This document shows, piece by piece, positions 12,819 through 25,688 of a stretch of DNA of 64,000 bases. This DNA comes from Tyto alba (Eukaryota > Chordata > Aves > Strigiformes > Tytonidae): positions 9,437,752 to 9,501,751 of the forward strand of contig NW_024881301.1 in NCBI RefSeq assembly GCF_018691265.1, given 5' to 3'. Position 1 is the stretch's first letter. Every line of letters begins with the position of its first letter. Made by a program: the position numbers and the translations under genes. The notes below the pieces were generated by a model. The model did no database searches. It saw nothing but the letters and a program-made list of their open reading frames with translations, and was not told the DNA's origin.

Positions 12819-15800
12819 AGTGTTATATTCATCAGACTGTTCTGGACTGTGGTTTGACTTTGTACAAAATTCTTAAAATACTTTTGTTTTATTTAATGAA
12901 AATAGCTCCCTTGGATCCTAGGTTGTACTCTGTAATTATACGAATATCCAGAATTTTAAAAATTATGAAAATTGCATACAAAATTATTGTTTATGTTCAG
13001 CAGTTGATTTTGTACTTCATTATCTTGACAGATTTAATTTTCAAATATAATCAATTAAACAATTGCTGAAGACAGATATTTGGTTTAAAGTCATTGGAAA
13101 TCTGTAAAATGTGTCCAAAAAGAATATAGTATAGTAATAGATCTTACTTTTATGGCGTTTAAAATACACACCTAAAAGAAAGCTTGACAAGGGAAAAGAA
13201 GTTACTTCCTGGCTAGAACCACATGTCCCCATTAAAAAGTTTCTGAATTAATTATATAACCTTTTAAAAGTAATCATGGAAATGATGACACATCCCCAGT
13301 GAATCAAGTGCACAAAAACTGAGTGGTGCTGCAGTTCTGTGGGGTGGTCTTTTCTTTCTTACGTCACTGTTAGCTGGTAGTCACAGATGTCATGTGGGGA
13401 GCAGAGTGACCCATAACATATAGGAAACCCATCACAGAGCTGTGGCACTGGTATCTATGCAAACATGGAGCAAAGGGACTGGACCTACCTGGGAAAGAAA
13501 ATGTTTGTGAGATGTTAAAAAAAAGGTTAGGGGAATGCACAGTGATTGCTGACAGTATCTATTGCTAACTGACATAAAAGATACTCTATTTCCTATTCTG
13601 TATCAGGTGGCTTTAGTTGACAGACTCCATGTGGAAGTAGGAGCCAGAAGGAAATATTTCTAACAAGTAGGAGAAAGGAAAAAAATAGGAGAAAGCATGG
13701 TCAAAGGAGTGGATTGTGAATGTGCCATTTCCAGCCATGTTCTAAATGGGTAACAGTAAGGTCAGATTACATTTGACAAGGCAGTAAAAGTACATTTCCG
13801 TAACTGAGAAGTGAGCTGGTAGAGTGCACATAATTTGTTGTGTGAGTGGCTAGAAAAGAGTGTATTTGAGGCTAGAGTTGCATTACAATCACTAGTAGGG
13901 CAGTGCAATTTAGTTTACTGGAAAGGTACATTACAGTTTAAACCAGCTACACCTCAACCAGCTCACTGAAGTGCAACAACCTAGCGTGGCAGCACAGTGA
14001 TCAGCATGTATACCGAAGTATTTACTTGTATTTGCTTTACATGGTGCGTTGCAACTGGACTCAGCTACTGTGAGGGGAAAATTTGGGTCTCCATATTGAG
14101 CAAAGGGAGTAAAAATAAAATCAGGATAATATTTGGCCACTGGTATTTTCTAAATCTGTTTCCTTTTCTTTTGCAATGCTGAGAGGGGGGATCCTACTAC
14201 ATCTGTACTTCAAGCCATCTGCTTAACTAATTAAAGGGTAAGTGGAAGAGATGTTGATATCAGGCAAGTGGGTATCTTGAAGAAAAGTTTCTTAATTTTT
14301 TTTCTTTTGAGAACTATAACACACATTACAATAAATAAATTATAAAGCTGTTTGTGCTCCAGTGGTCATAGATTTTGTTTGTGGAAAGACATGAAAAGTG
14401 TGGCATCCTTTTGGTGATTCTCCGTCAGAGTACCCTGAAAGTCTTGACAGGTCCAGGGGCTTCCCCACAGCTATTCCACATCCCTGGAAGAAACTCATCA
14501 GGAAGGAAAAAAGAACATTAGAGACTGGTGCATTCAGGACTCTTCTTCATTCACCGGAGAGAGCACAGATAAGCTCTTCATCATTCACAAGTGGCTGTGC
14601 ATAGTGGTGATAATATATTTATTAACAGGCTGTTTCAAAATTAGTCCATCCCTCAGGATAAACTAAGATTTCTCCAGCTGTGAGATAGTGAATAAAAAAT
14701 GTACATTTCTAATTACTGCCATCAGATTACAAACATGATATCAAGCACTGGAAAGTATGCAGACCTGCACATTTTGAAATGAGGTAAAGCTGAGTTTAGG
14801 TGAAAGTGGGGCATTTCCACAAGGATTAACAGTGTTTTGTCTTCCAAGATGTGGAAAGAACAAGAGTCATATGGGTAGGTGCAGCAGTGGGAGGTTTATT
14901 CACAGACATGTGGTCAAACAGCCCCTGCTCGCCCTTCCACTTTGGCATGTCACTGCCAAATAAAGAGATCCTGGGAGAAGGGATGCTGCAGGTTCATTTT
15001 GAGAATTTTTCACCTGTGCTGACCTGGTCCCCCAACCACCTCAGTGAAAACTGAGTAGGTAGCAATACTACAGGGATGTCCTGAAGCACAGAACCTTTAT
15101 TGGTCCCTCTGGTCACATACTCTTAAAGGCAGCTTGGACTCCCCATCTGTTACAGTACAGCCAGCTGTTGTGTCTTCTAATATGTTGCACTTCATCACAG
15201 CTTTGCACTATACTTGAAGATACAGTAGGGTTAAAGTATTTCTTTATCCATATGGGAGTGGAAGACAATGCCTTTCTGAACTTCCTATAGGCTGTGGAGC
15301 TCCATAATGGATCTTTACAACTGTCAAGAAATACAGTTTGGTTGTTCATGACTATGTCACATGGCTCCAAACACAAATCCTTACTTTTATTTTTGATATG
15401 ATCTTATACACAGGCAAGTAATATAACCAGGATGCCAGCCCAACAGCTTATCCAGGAGTAGAGGGTGCAAACCCAGCTTTCTGTAACTTCTTTTTGATAG
15501 CTGCTTGGCTGGTTATTTGTGTGCTTTCACTCCTCTGCTGTCTCCTGTGTGCTCTTAATTTTTTACTTGCAGGTAAAAAAATCTCTTTTAGTGTGTCACA
15601 TACAAACTGAAGGGATACAAACTGATACATACAAACTGATGTCTTGACAGGCCAATGTTGTGCTGAGATACGCAGAACGAATCATCAGAAGACCTTGTGA
15701 TAGTTTATGCATATAGCTGTTGTGTTTTATTGGCTTGCCGTTAATGAGGTACTATTGAAGAGTTTGGAAGCATGACCTTGAGGATCATTTAACACAATGA

Positions 15801-18800
15801 ATCATGCAAATTTAACCTAATTATACAAACAGATGGATAAACTAATGAAGTTCTCTATTGAACTGCAGAAAGTAGTTTGTACTGTTTAATACAAGGCGAA
15901 ATGTCTGCAGGTACTTAGAAAGTGACTCAGAGACTCAATGGGAGAAAAGTTAAGCTGCAAAAAATGGATACCAATAATGATGTTTTTTTAACAGTTTTGT
16001 GAAAATTTTCAAACAAGTTAATATGAAAAATTATTTTAGATGACATTTCTTTCATGTTCATGGACAGGTATGTGACAGTGGATGGGTCAGGGTGATTTAA
16101 TTTTGAAGCATAATTCATCTCTTTTACATCATTTTGTTAGTAAATACCAAACCTTTAGAAAAGCTCAATTACATATCCAATGATTATATCTTCAGGAAGA
16201 GAAACTGTTGTGAGTGTGGAGCAATGACCTCCAAGACCTCTTCCCCAGTCACTTGGTGAGGAGCCCAAAAAATCGCTTGTTATGTTTGAGCAGTCTCTAC
16301 TTTCTTGTAACACATATTGTGGGTCCACTGCAACAACTTGAAGCATTCAGGGACCTTAGACAAAGCCTCAGAGAAAGGAGGGTGACAGAGTAGGAGAAAG
16401 GGAGCCCAAAGGATGCTTGAATTAAAAACATAAATACAATGTATCCCGTTGTGTAAATAGAAATGCCGTATATTGAGTATTTGAATCCTTGCATGAAGAT
16501 GATGGCTCAGCTGTAGCCTTGTCTTATTTTCAGCACTGTCATTCAAGATAATTGTGATATCATGCAGATATTCCAAAAGAGAATGACCTGAAATGTTATG
16601 AGTTTCTAAAGGAAAAGTCTCAAAGTCTGATATAGTTTAGAATAAGACTAAGGTAGACATAGTAGTCTTCAAATCTATAAATGGCTGCTGCAAAAAGGGA
16701 AGCAATCCATTCTCCATTGTCCATGGGGAACAGAATAAGAAACAATGGGCTTAAGTAGAATAAGGTACATTTCTAATTTAAAGGACAATTAAGCCCTGGG
16801 ACACATTAAGGTAAATCTTCCATATAGGAAGGATTTTTAGTACCAACTGTTTATCAGATAACAGCCCCTCTAGATGGATTTTATAACGTCTTGGATGCTT
16901 CTTATCACATTGTCTCTGATTATATACTTTATGGGGAAATTTAAATATATATCTTAAAGTCATACATAGCCAGTCAGAATTGTATTCATTTTCATGATTG
17001 TTACTCTGGTTTGCCTAAAAGTTTTTGTGCTGTCAACTGTTAAACTAAATGAATGAATGAATGATTGCAATGAGAAAAGAGGAGCTTCTGGATTTTTTTT
17101 TTTAATTTTATTTTCTGTTTTACAAACAAGGGTTTTATGTTTAAACAAGAGCTGAGTCTGCCTATGACAGAGTGAAGGGGTAAGAATTGGCAAGACTCTC
17201 AGTATTTCAGAAATACTCAGATTCCTTAGCTCCATGTAGAATCCTTCTGGGATACTGCTGTCAAGTCTGGAGGGGACAATTTTAACTCTCTGAAGAAACA
17301 GTCTTTCAAAGCTAAAATAAATGTCATGGAGAAATCATAACAGTTAGTTTGTGACTTAACAAAGCATATGATGGTTGACTCAGATGTTGTCAGAAAGATG
17401 TATGAAGGGGGAAATGCTGCTAACATTTTCCAGAAACTTTAGCAACATCTTAAAATGAATTGAAGTAAACCACATCAAAAAATAAATATTTCCATATTAT
17501 GAATGTGAATAATATGTATATTTTTCCCCAGGAGTGAACAGTGATTATCTGTAAAACATTGTACTATGTGATAATGTCAACGTGGCAGAAAAATATTAAA
17601 GAGAGCTCAGGCAAAAGGGTGAGTCATGTGTTCGCCTTGACTAAAAATTCTGGATCTTTGAAAGTGTCCATGAATATTTAACAGCACAGTAATAAAATTC
17701 CATTTTTCTGCACATTTAAATGAACAAAGTTTTGGAAGCTTAGCTTTGAACTTGGGAACCTCCTACTTTGCAAATAAGTGTGCTGCAGTATACCATGGAT
17801 TCACTTCAGCATTAAAGGATGGCCTGTGCATGCATAAGGACTTCTTTCTACGGCTGTTTTTTTTGTTGCTTTGGACTATCACTTGTCTGTTAGAAGGTGG
17901 ACTGCTAGTAGTTATAGTTGCTCACCACTCAGATTTATGACTTCGGTAACAACTGGCTACTGAAGAACTTGCAATTTCCTCACTTATTAGTTCCCTGATT
18001 TTGGCTGAAGTTCATTTTCAGTATTCATTAATAGATCTGATTCAAAACCTAAGCAAGGAACACACAGAAAAATTGTATATGTCTTTCCTTTTCTTAACTT
18101 TGCCACTGATCTTATTTTTGTGAAGGCAGAGCAATGCAAATGTCTTCAGGGAAAAGCAATTACAAAGACATCTCAAATGTACTAGTCTTTTTTTAAGCAT
18201 TCTGCACAAACACCTTAACATAATCTTCTCTCATAGGTGAAAGAAGAAAACTGCCAGTGAAAGCTTATTGTGGTCTAAAAGACCTACTTAACCGTACGAA
18301 ACAAATCACTGTCTTCTCACCTAGTATTTATTGATGGTTTCTTTGTGACCTCATGTCCTAGGAATGGCATCATGCCTGGGGTACAATTCTTCTAAACATT
18401 AGAAGTGAGTGTATTTAGCCATCTCTACTATTGTATTTTTCAGTGTAGATATATGATGCAGAATTTCTCTTTGAGTACAGGAATAAATAATCTTCAACAG
18501 TTTTTTTTTATTTCAGAAACAGCAAAAGAGTGGAACTCAGACTGCATCTTGTGGCTGTTCAGTGTTTAGAAAGCCCATCAGCAATAAACATTTATTGGAA
18601 CTAAATATTGTTGGATGAACAAAAGCTTTCAATCCTGTAAATTGAGAATTTACTAGTGAAAACAAACATTTTGCAAGTTTATTCTTGAGTGTTGGGGGGA
18701 TTTTTTTTTTCTTTCCCTGAGAGTATTTAGACGTAAAACAAATGAAAGAGAAGCTACAAACCAAGCACAAAATCCTTGTGATGCAAGCAGCAGCAGATCA

Positions 18801-19078
18801 GTGGACAGATACCAAAGTCCTTGAGTTCAATGAGTAACCAGTAGCAGATATGCTCCTAATAATGATCACTGGCTAAAGCAGCAGTTAACAAGACTAACTG
18901 CGCTCATATCTCAGGAATTTACTGGTCTGCCTTTCTTACAATAAAGAGATTCTTCAGTAGAACAAAGTTGAGAAATCATTGCTGAGGCAAATCTACTTGT
19001 CATACAAAATAAATCAGTCATTTGTAACAGACTCAGGAGGCAATAAGGTTATATATGATTTAACTAAATAGCATCCAG

Positions 19079-19140
19079 AAAAAAAAAAAAAAAAAAAGAA
19101 ACAAAAAAACCCCAAAACAAACAAACAAACAAAAAAACCC
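19079..19140 (+). repeat. poly(A) followed by (AAAC)n tract
   Basis: Nineteen A residues are followed by AAAC/AACAAAC units to about 19,137. This is low-complexity A-rich sequence, possibly grown from an old retroposon tail. No parent element is recognisable upstream. Confidence 0.85.
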
Positions 19141-22100
19141 AGGACCTATGGGCTAAAAGACCCATTTTACAGTAAGAGTTAAATGAAGAAATAGCTTTGG
19201 CTTAATTTCTTGTTCAGATACATCTTGTGATTGTGATAAATAAACTATAATATTGGAAGAGATTACGGGTGGAGGCAGAAAAGGAAAATGGCCTTCTGCA
19301 AAGAAGACTACTTAAACCATTTTCTAGTCTGATGCTGAAACTCCAGTGGTTTTCCCAGACCAGTACCACTCTCTAATGTTAGTATCTGTAGCAGAGGAAC
19401 TGGAGGAGGGCTGTGGCTTTGCACTAGTCAGTAAATATTAGAGGTGCCAGTGCTCTTCTTGGGGAGAAGGGGAGAGGGCTAAAGAAAATATGAGACTGAA
19501 GAATACCCTTGGTTTTCTCAGACGTCCAAATTTCAGCTTTAGAGCCTAGCCCAAAATCAAACATCTGTGGAAGCTGAAGGAGTTTAGATTTACCATGTAG
19601 AGATTATCCATGTTATCGTCCACAACCAGGTCCTGCCTTCAGTCAGAAGTGCCACTATGAGTATGAATCTCCATCCTGTTTGTGGTTTTTGGTTCACATT
19701 GCTCAGCAGTCTTGGAGCATACACATGGGATGCCTTTAAGATTGAAGTAAACTGAACATGCATTGGGCATACATTTAATAGGACCAAATGGGAGTTGGTT
19801 TGAAATAACTCCCAGAAGTGTTGTAGTTAAACCATCATCTTTTACAGGAAACCACCAAAGTTGGAGTCTTTGGTTTTGGCTGAAGACTTCAGAATAACAG
19901 CTTGGTTTTAGAACTGGTTCATAGGCAAAATTGACGTTGGGGTCAGATTTGATCTAAAGCCATGATAAAAATTAATGCTTTAGAGAATGTAGTTTCTTTG
20001 AATGCATCATTTAATAGTACATTGTATACGTGATTATATACTATATACATATTCCGAGTTATTATTTTACTATGGTTCTGATTCTGATTCTTCAAAATAA
20101 ATGCTGACACATGAAAACAAAACAAGCCTGCATTTCAGCTAAAAGCATCAGACATTTGAGTACCAAATTATTTTTCATAACTTGAGATTGTAAGGAAACA
20201 TTAGCAAGTAATCTTGAGGAGTGTAATAGCAATTAGATTTCATAAAAGGAAATATTAGTTATTTTTTGTCTCAACAAAATTTCTGCTTTGTGGTTTGACT
20301 TACAAAACTGATATTTGAACCCAACTTTAAGTTAATTTTTGTAATGATCCTGTAAATAATCATGAAGTAATTAACTCTAAAACTCTCTGCTCTTGAGTAG
20401 CTAATTGGCTATGATGAAATCTATATATGTTATTAGGATTTGAAACTTTAACACAAAAAAAGTTTAAAAATGTGAGAGAAACAAATTATTCTAGCACTAT
20501 ACATTATTAATTTATCATTACCGTGAGACTAAAAGAAAATAAAATTAAAACTCTAAAACTGTCAAATTAAACTCGAAATATTTTTGTTTTTAATATTTTC
20601 CATTCTTATATAATTATCCTTGTGGTTTCTCTCCCTCAGACAAGCTACCATTAACTTCAGCACTCAAATGCAAATAAAGCACAGAACTAAATTATGGAAA
20701 CTACAAATGGGTTCCCATCTTTAGTAGTTATGAAGATATCAAACAGTTGGGCTGATAGAAAACATAACCCTAATGGCAAAGTGGTATATCTTATAAGGCA
20801 AACCAGAGTAAGCATAAAATGTCCTTAAAGTATCTGAATTCAAAGACTAAATAGCTCAGTCTAGACTTCTGCACTCCTCTGTAAGAGATTTATCTGCAGA
20901 ACTCCACAGAGATGGTCTTCTTTGCCCATGTGTTAACTTATTTCCTCAATGACATTGATACAAGCTCTGTGTTACTGCTTGCATTTCCCCTACCTAATCT
21001 AATTATTAAAATAGTTGCATGACAAAACTCTAGGTTTAGGTTTTCATTTTCTGTTTAGATGCACATTATTTATACTTAACAGATACCCGATTAGTTTACA
21101 TGTCCAGCAGAGATTTCCCTGGCATACAGAATATCCTTGAGTTATTTGTCTATTTCTTTTGTCTGCATAAGGGCACATCGGGATAACAGTAACCATAGCC
21201 AAGCTATGTCTTATTTTATAATAATAATCTTTTACATGAACGGGGATCCTTTGAAAGATTGTACCAGCAGAGGTTTTCCTGTTTCTCAAAGCCAACTCTA
21301 GGTATGTGAGGGACTGGCTCTGGATCCACAAGCTGGGTAAAAGAACAAAGCTAATCTATAGCACAACAGGGAATAAGTGCTTGTAAAACCGTGTTTATCA
21401 AAGGACGTACATAGTCTGAAGGCCTCGTGTATATGAAGGAAACTATAAAACTCTCATTTTGCAATACATCATTCTGATACTTTGCGTAAGCATGAGGATG
21501 GTACACTGGCATCTCTACACGATCAAGGTTAAGATAACAGATTTTTTATGCAAGAAGTACCTGTATGAGGTATCTTTATGTTCCTGGAGATTTGGATTGG
21601 CTCTTTGTTTAGCTGGGTTTTCTGTTTTTCTGGAAGTTTATCTTGCTGATAGTTACTCAGCTCAGTGATATCTGAAGTGTATTGGAGATTATTTCAAGAA
21701 ACTCTGTATATGAAACTACATTGGAATGAATACAAACCTAGATTTTTCTCTGTAGCTCACTTGCTATACAATGGGACACTCTTCTGGTACTTGTCAGTAA
21801 TGTAACTTTTCAAAGAGTGAAGAGAACACCTTGACCCTTAGCTTGAACACTGATTCATGAATATAAAACTCATAGAAAAAGGATGGTGTTGAGCTTTGCC
21901 ACCAGTACATCACTGAATGATGGTGCAAACTTTCCATTTAAGAACAATGACCTTGAAAATCTGCTGCTGTATATCTGGCAAATGTGCACATTTTGGCTTA
22001 CTGTTTTGTTAAGTACATTCCTTTTTTCTTAGATACAAAAGAAGAATCTACAGATGAGATTTAATGATATATGGTAAAAACCTTCTCTCTTCTATACTTT

Positions 22101-23289
22101 AAGCAAGACTTTGTGAAGGTCACACGTTGTATAAGTTTTCTTTAAATCAAAATGCCTAATGCAGACTCTGTGGGTGGAATTTATCTCACTAACTGACTAA
22201 AAGTTAAACATCTTGACTTTTTTTGTAGTCAATGGTGAAAGGCGGGCACCTTTAGAAGTGTGACTCATTTTGTCCTAAGTGTCTAGAAAAGTAGGATAAA
22301 TTGTACCCTGAAGATCTCAGCTCTCTCCATTGAATTCAGAGGAAGCCTAGGAGATAACTTAATTGGTCTAACTTTTAGATGACTAAAGTAAAGTGAGACA
22401 GATCTGAGGTCGGGGATATCCAAAGCATTATAAAGCCAGCAAGAGCAGACCCTTCATGCGCTTGAACAAATACACAAGTTTCTAATGCTATACTGTCTAA
22501 ATGAGGAATCTGGTAGCCCAAAAACTCTCTAGAGATGGAAGCACAGTGTAAAGCTGTTCCCACGGCCCTGGTTAACAGGACCAGGCCAGTCAAGAAAAAA
22601 GTTGGTACGACTTCTCTCACTAGTTATTAGAGTGGGCAGCAGCGTTCCTCTTTCCCATGTTTAGATCAAGCCCTTTTTCTCAGTGTTACGGCATCTTCCT
22701 CAGTTTATTATTACTCACCAAACAAACTTACTTCTCTGGGAGAAGCAGGCTGAGGCATGCACTGTAGGATGCATGCTTTAATCCAGTGGTTATAATATTC
22801 ACTTTGAAAATATTCTCCTCCTTTAACAGTTATCTTAAACTTATTTGCTTTTCTTCTGGATGAGTTTCAAAGTGCTTTCTAAGTTTTGCTGCAGCCATAC
22901 AGTTCTTTCCTATGGAGTCTGAATGTTAATTAACCCACTGTCATGGAACACACTAAACAGTGTTAGGAATAGAAGACATTTCTGCCTCAATCTTATTGCT
23001 AAGGAAAGGGCTGTGAATACTAATGATTACCGAACTATAGGCACCACAACCAGAAGGATACAATTAGAAATACAATGGATTTCTTCTCAGAAAATACCAG
23101 AGAGCTCTCCAGCATCTGTAGCTATTCAGTTCAGAAGCTAGCCAAACGAAAATTTTCCAATCACAATTTTTAACAGCAAGCCTGTAGCTGCACAAAACAG
23201 ATATTTATACCAAACTATGGAGCATCTGACAGGTTTTATTGTCAAGATTTGCATGAACTTTTTTCACCTTTGAGCCTGCAGCATGTTTG

Positions 23290-23470
23290 AAAATATTTTC
23301 ATAATAATTAGCAACTTTATATGTGTCCCAAATTATGCCCTAATTCTAATTAGAAGGGTCATTAGAGAATCCAAATCTGCTAAATTATCTTTTTGAGTTG
23401 ATTAATTTTCCCCTTCATATACCTGATTTAAAGTGGGAATCTAATTATCATCTTTTTCCTGATTCAGAGC
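23290..23470. promoter_or_regulatory. Candidate conserved non-coding element, TAAT-rich
   Basis: Within about 180 bp there are repeated homeodomain-type TAAT/ATTA cores, including ataattagc, ctaattctaattag, taaattatc, gattaatttt and ctaattatca, in non-repetitive sequence. Such clusters are common in deeply conserved vertebrate enhancers inside gene deserts. This is inference from composition only. A genome alignment would be needed to confirm conservation. Confidence 0.25.
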
Positions 23471-24867
23471 TCTAAACCATTATATGTTCTTAAATTACTC
23501 ACCAGGGAATGTGAATAGTGATGGTGCTGAATGGCATATTTCACAAGTGTTATACTCGCCATATAAATTATTGTTAAATTATATTCCCTGGAGTGTATGT
23601 GGTGACATCTGGGGTTGCTTCAGGCATTTGGAGTTCCATGTCTGTTACCAGATCACTATGGTTTCAGGCAGATAGAGTAATACCATCTGTAAATTAATAA
23701 ATGTCACCCTTCTGTGCTACTTCCTTTCAATCCACACTCATATCACGGTTTTCATAGTTTGATCTGCTTGCTGGGAAAGTCTCATATAAATACATAAAAA
23801 TTCACTGTTTTCCTGTTGTAGTTTTTTAAAAATTGTACAAATGCCATAAATGGAAGTTAAAGTTCTATTCACAATAATATGAAGTTATAAAAAGCTATTT
23901 TATTCTGTCTTTTTTATAATATGGGGATTTTCTCATTTGTGTCAAATTCAAAAACAAGATGTAAGCTGCTGATTACCTGATGATTCACAGATACTGTTGT
24001 CTTCCTGCAAATAAGAGAATTAACTACCTTTTTGATAGGAATGAGAATTTTTAAGGAGAAGTGGCAGGAAAATAACCAGTTTCTTTGTGTAAATCTGACT
24101 GAAGGGAAATCCTGCTTCGTGTTCTGGAGGAAAACTGTGTTGTTCCTTTAGACAGTGCATATCGGCATGCATTTTAATGAAACTTTACAGTATATAGCTT
24201 CATATTTAAAATGTAATTTTAGCACAGTCAAGATAAAATTCAGTCTTAGAATATAGCAGAGAACAGGCTTAATGCTGTAATGGAGTCACAAGGCAAAAAA
24301 CACCCATGTGCAAAAGCTTATAGCCACCGCACTCATGCACTGTCTCTTTGTGTGCCCTCTCTGTCCTGTATCTGTGTGAATGCAAGCCATCGTCTCTGCT
24401 TGTACTGGAAGCTGTCACATGTCCACATTGTATGTTGAGGCTAAGTTATGATCCAGATGATCTGCAAGAACCCCAAAGGGGAGAAAGTTCAGGCCCAAAC
24501 TATTCCACAGTGCAGACCAAATCACACAGTTGTAGGGTGATAACCTGTAGGGTTGTCATTTCCCCATATCTAGATATAGGGTTGACTCTGAATGTTTCAC
24601 TTCCAGGAGGTGTATCAAACTGTCAGAGCATCCCCCAGAGAAGACACTACCACTACCTGTTGCAGAAGCAATGTGAAGTCCCATGGCTGATATCTCCCCT
24701 GCATCCCTCTGGGCTGGAGGTGTAAGCTGTGGTGATGCTGGGACAGCATAACCATGAAACCCTTCTCTGTGTTGTTTGCTTTCATGTGCTCTTCAAAATA
24801 GCTTTATATATAGGCACAACTTATACAGAAACTATAAACAAAATTACTGATTAATACTGGCATATCA

Positions 24868-24872
24868 CATAG
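24868..24872. repeat. Target-site duplication candidate, left copy (CATAG)
   Basis: CATAG lies directly before the TGT that starts the LTR. It pairs with CATGG at 25,684-25,688, one mismatch out of five, as expected for an old insertion of an element making 5-bp duplications. Confidence 0.5.
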
Positions 24873-25114
24873 TGTACTGGGTGTAGGTGGCAAGATATTG
24901 GCAGCAGAGGACTGCAGGGGTGACTTCTGTGAGCACAGGACACAGCAGAGCCCTTCAGCTAGGCTGGTGGTGCTCTGGGAAAATATATTCAAGAAAGAGC
25001 AAAATGCTGCACAGGAAGAAGAGGAGGAAAAAAAGAGTGAAGTTCAACAGTATGAACACCAAAGTGAGAGAAGGAGGGGGAGGACAGGCTTCAGGTGCCA
25101 GAGCAGAGATTCAC

Positions 25115-25290
25115 CTGCAGCCTGTGGAGAGGACCATGATGGACCAGGTTGTTACCCTGCAGCCCATGGAGGACCACACCAGAGCATATTTCCACACTAC
25201 AGCTCATGAAGGACCCCATGCTGGAGAAGGTGGATATTTCTTGAAGGAAGTGCAGCCCATGGAGAGCCCACACTGGTGCAAGGAAAAGTG
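25115..25290 (+). repeat. Four-copy imperfect tandem repeat inside the LTR
   Basis: Units headed by ctgcagcctgtggagagga, ctgcagcccatggaggacc, ctacagctcatgaaggacc and tgcagcccatggagagccc start at 25,115, 25,157, 25,197 and 25,250. The spacings are 42, 40 and 53 bp. Repetition in the U3 zone is typical of LTR enhancer-type arrays. Because unit lengths often stay near multiples of three, the array keeps a long frame open. Confidence 0.7.
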
Positions 25291-25497
25291 TGAGAAAGAA
25301 GGAGTGGCAGAGAGGAACTGTTACGGATTCACTACAACTCCCCATTCCTCATCCCTCTGTGCTGTTCAGGAGAGCAGAAGGCAGAGAAGTTAGGAGTGAA
25401 GGAGTGAAGTTGCACCTGAGAATACAGTGAGGAAGGAAGGTGCTGGTTTAATTTTTGTCTTTGTTTCTCACCACCCAAATCTAATTCAGCTGGCAAT

Positions 25498-25503
25498 ATT
25501 AAA
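25498..25503 (+). terminator. LTR poly(A) signal ATTAAA
   Basis: ATTAAA lies directly upstream of the R/U5 block of this LTR, in the same relative place as the signal of the LTR at 12,295-12,818. Confidence 0.5.
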
Positions 25504-25683
25504 TTACTTTTTCCCTAAGCCGAGTCTGTTTTGCCTGTGATGGCAATTGGTAAGTGATTTCCCCAGCTTTATCTTGATCATGAGCTTTTTCATCCTAGTG
25601 TCTCCCCCCTCCCTGCTGATGAAGGGGAAGTGAATGAGTGGCTGGGTGGGTGTCTGGCTGCTAGCCGAGGTCAACCCACCACA

Positions 25684-25688
25684 CATGG
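25684..25688. repeat. Target-site duplication candidate, right copy (CATGG)
   Basis: CATGG directly follows the CCACCACA end of the LTR and pairs with CATAG at 24,868-24,872, with one mismatch. Confidence 0.5.

Larger units (their letters stand above)
12819..24872. other. AT-rich non-coding stretch, no gene recognised
   Basis: Mostly unique-looking AT-rich DNA. It contains a GAAT tetranucleotide run near 17,050, an A19 plus (AAAC)n tract at 19,079-19,140, and a TAAT-rich block near 23,290-23,470 that resembles a conserved regulatory element. Two adjacent reverse frames at 15,113-15,376 and 15,448-15,630 and a 125-codon forward frame at 24,348-24,725 are open but carry no motif I recognise. 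Confidence 0.55.
24873..25683 (+). mobile_element. Solo LTR, second avian ERVL-like subfamily
   Basis: This is an 811-bp stretch beginning TGTACTGGG and ending CCACCACA, so it has TG...CA ends. It carries ggggtgacttctgtgagca near the start, four imperfect copies of a CTGCAGCCCATGGAGGACC-like unit in the middle, ATTAAA at 25,498-25,503 as a likely poly(A) signal, gagtctgttttgcctgtga in the R/U5 zone, and a U5 block tttatcttgatcatgagc. This architecture is that of a common avian ERVL-type LTR. No gag or pol flanks it, so it is a solo LTR. Flanking CATAG and CATGG look like a degraded 5-bp duplication. The 168- and 103-codon frames inside it are repeat-encoded and not host genes. Confidence 0.88.

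Noticed and set aside
24887..25393. 168-codon open frame as a host gene
   Set aside because: It lies entirely inside an LTR and is kept open by the LTR's internal repeats.
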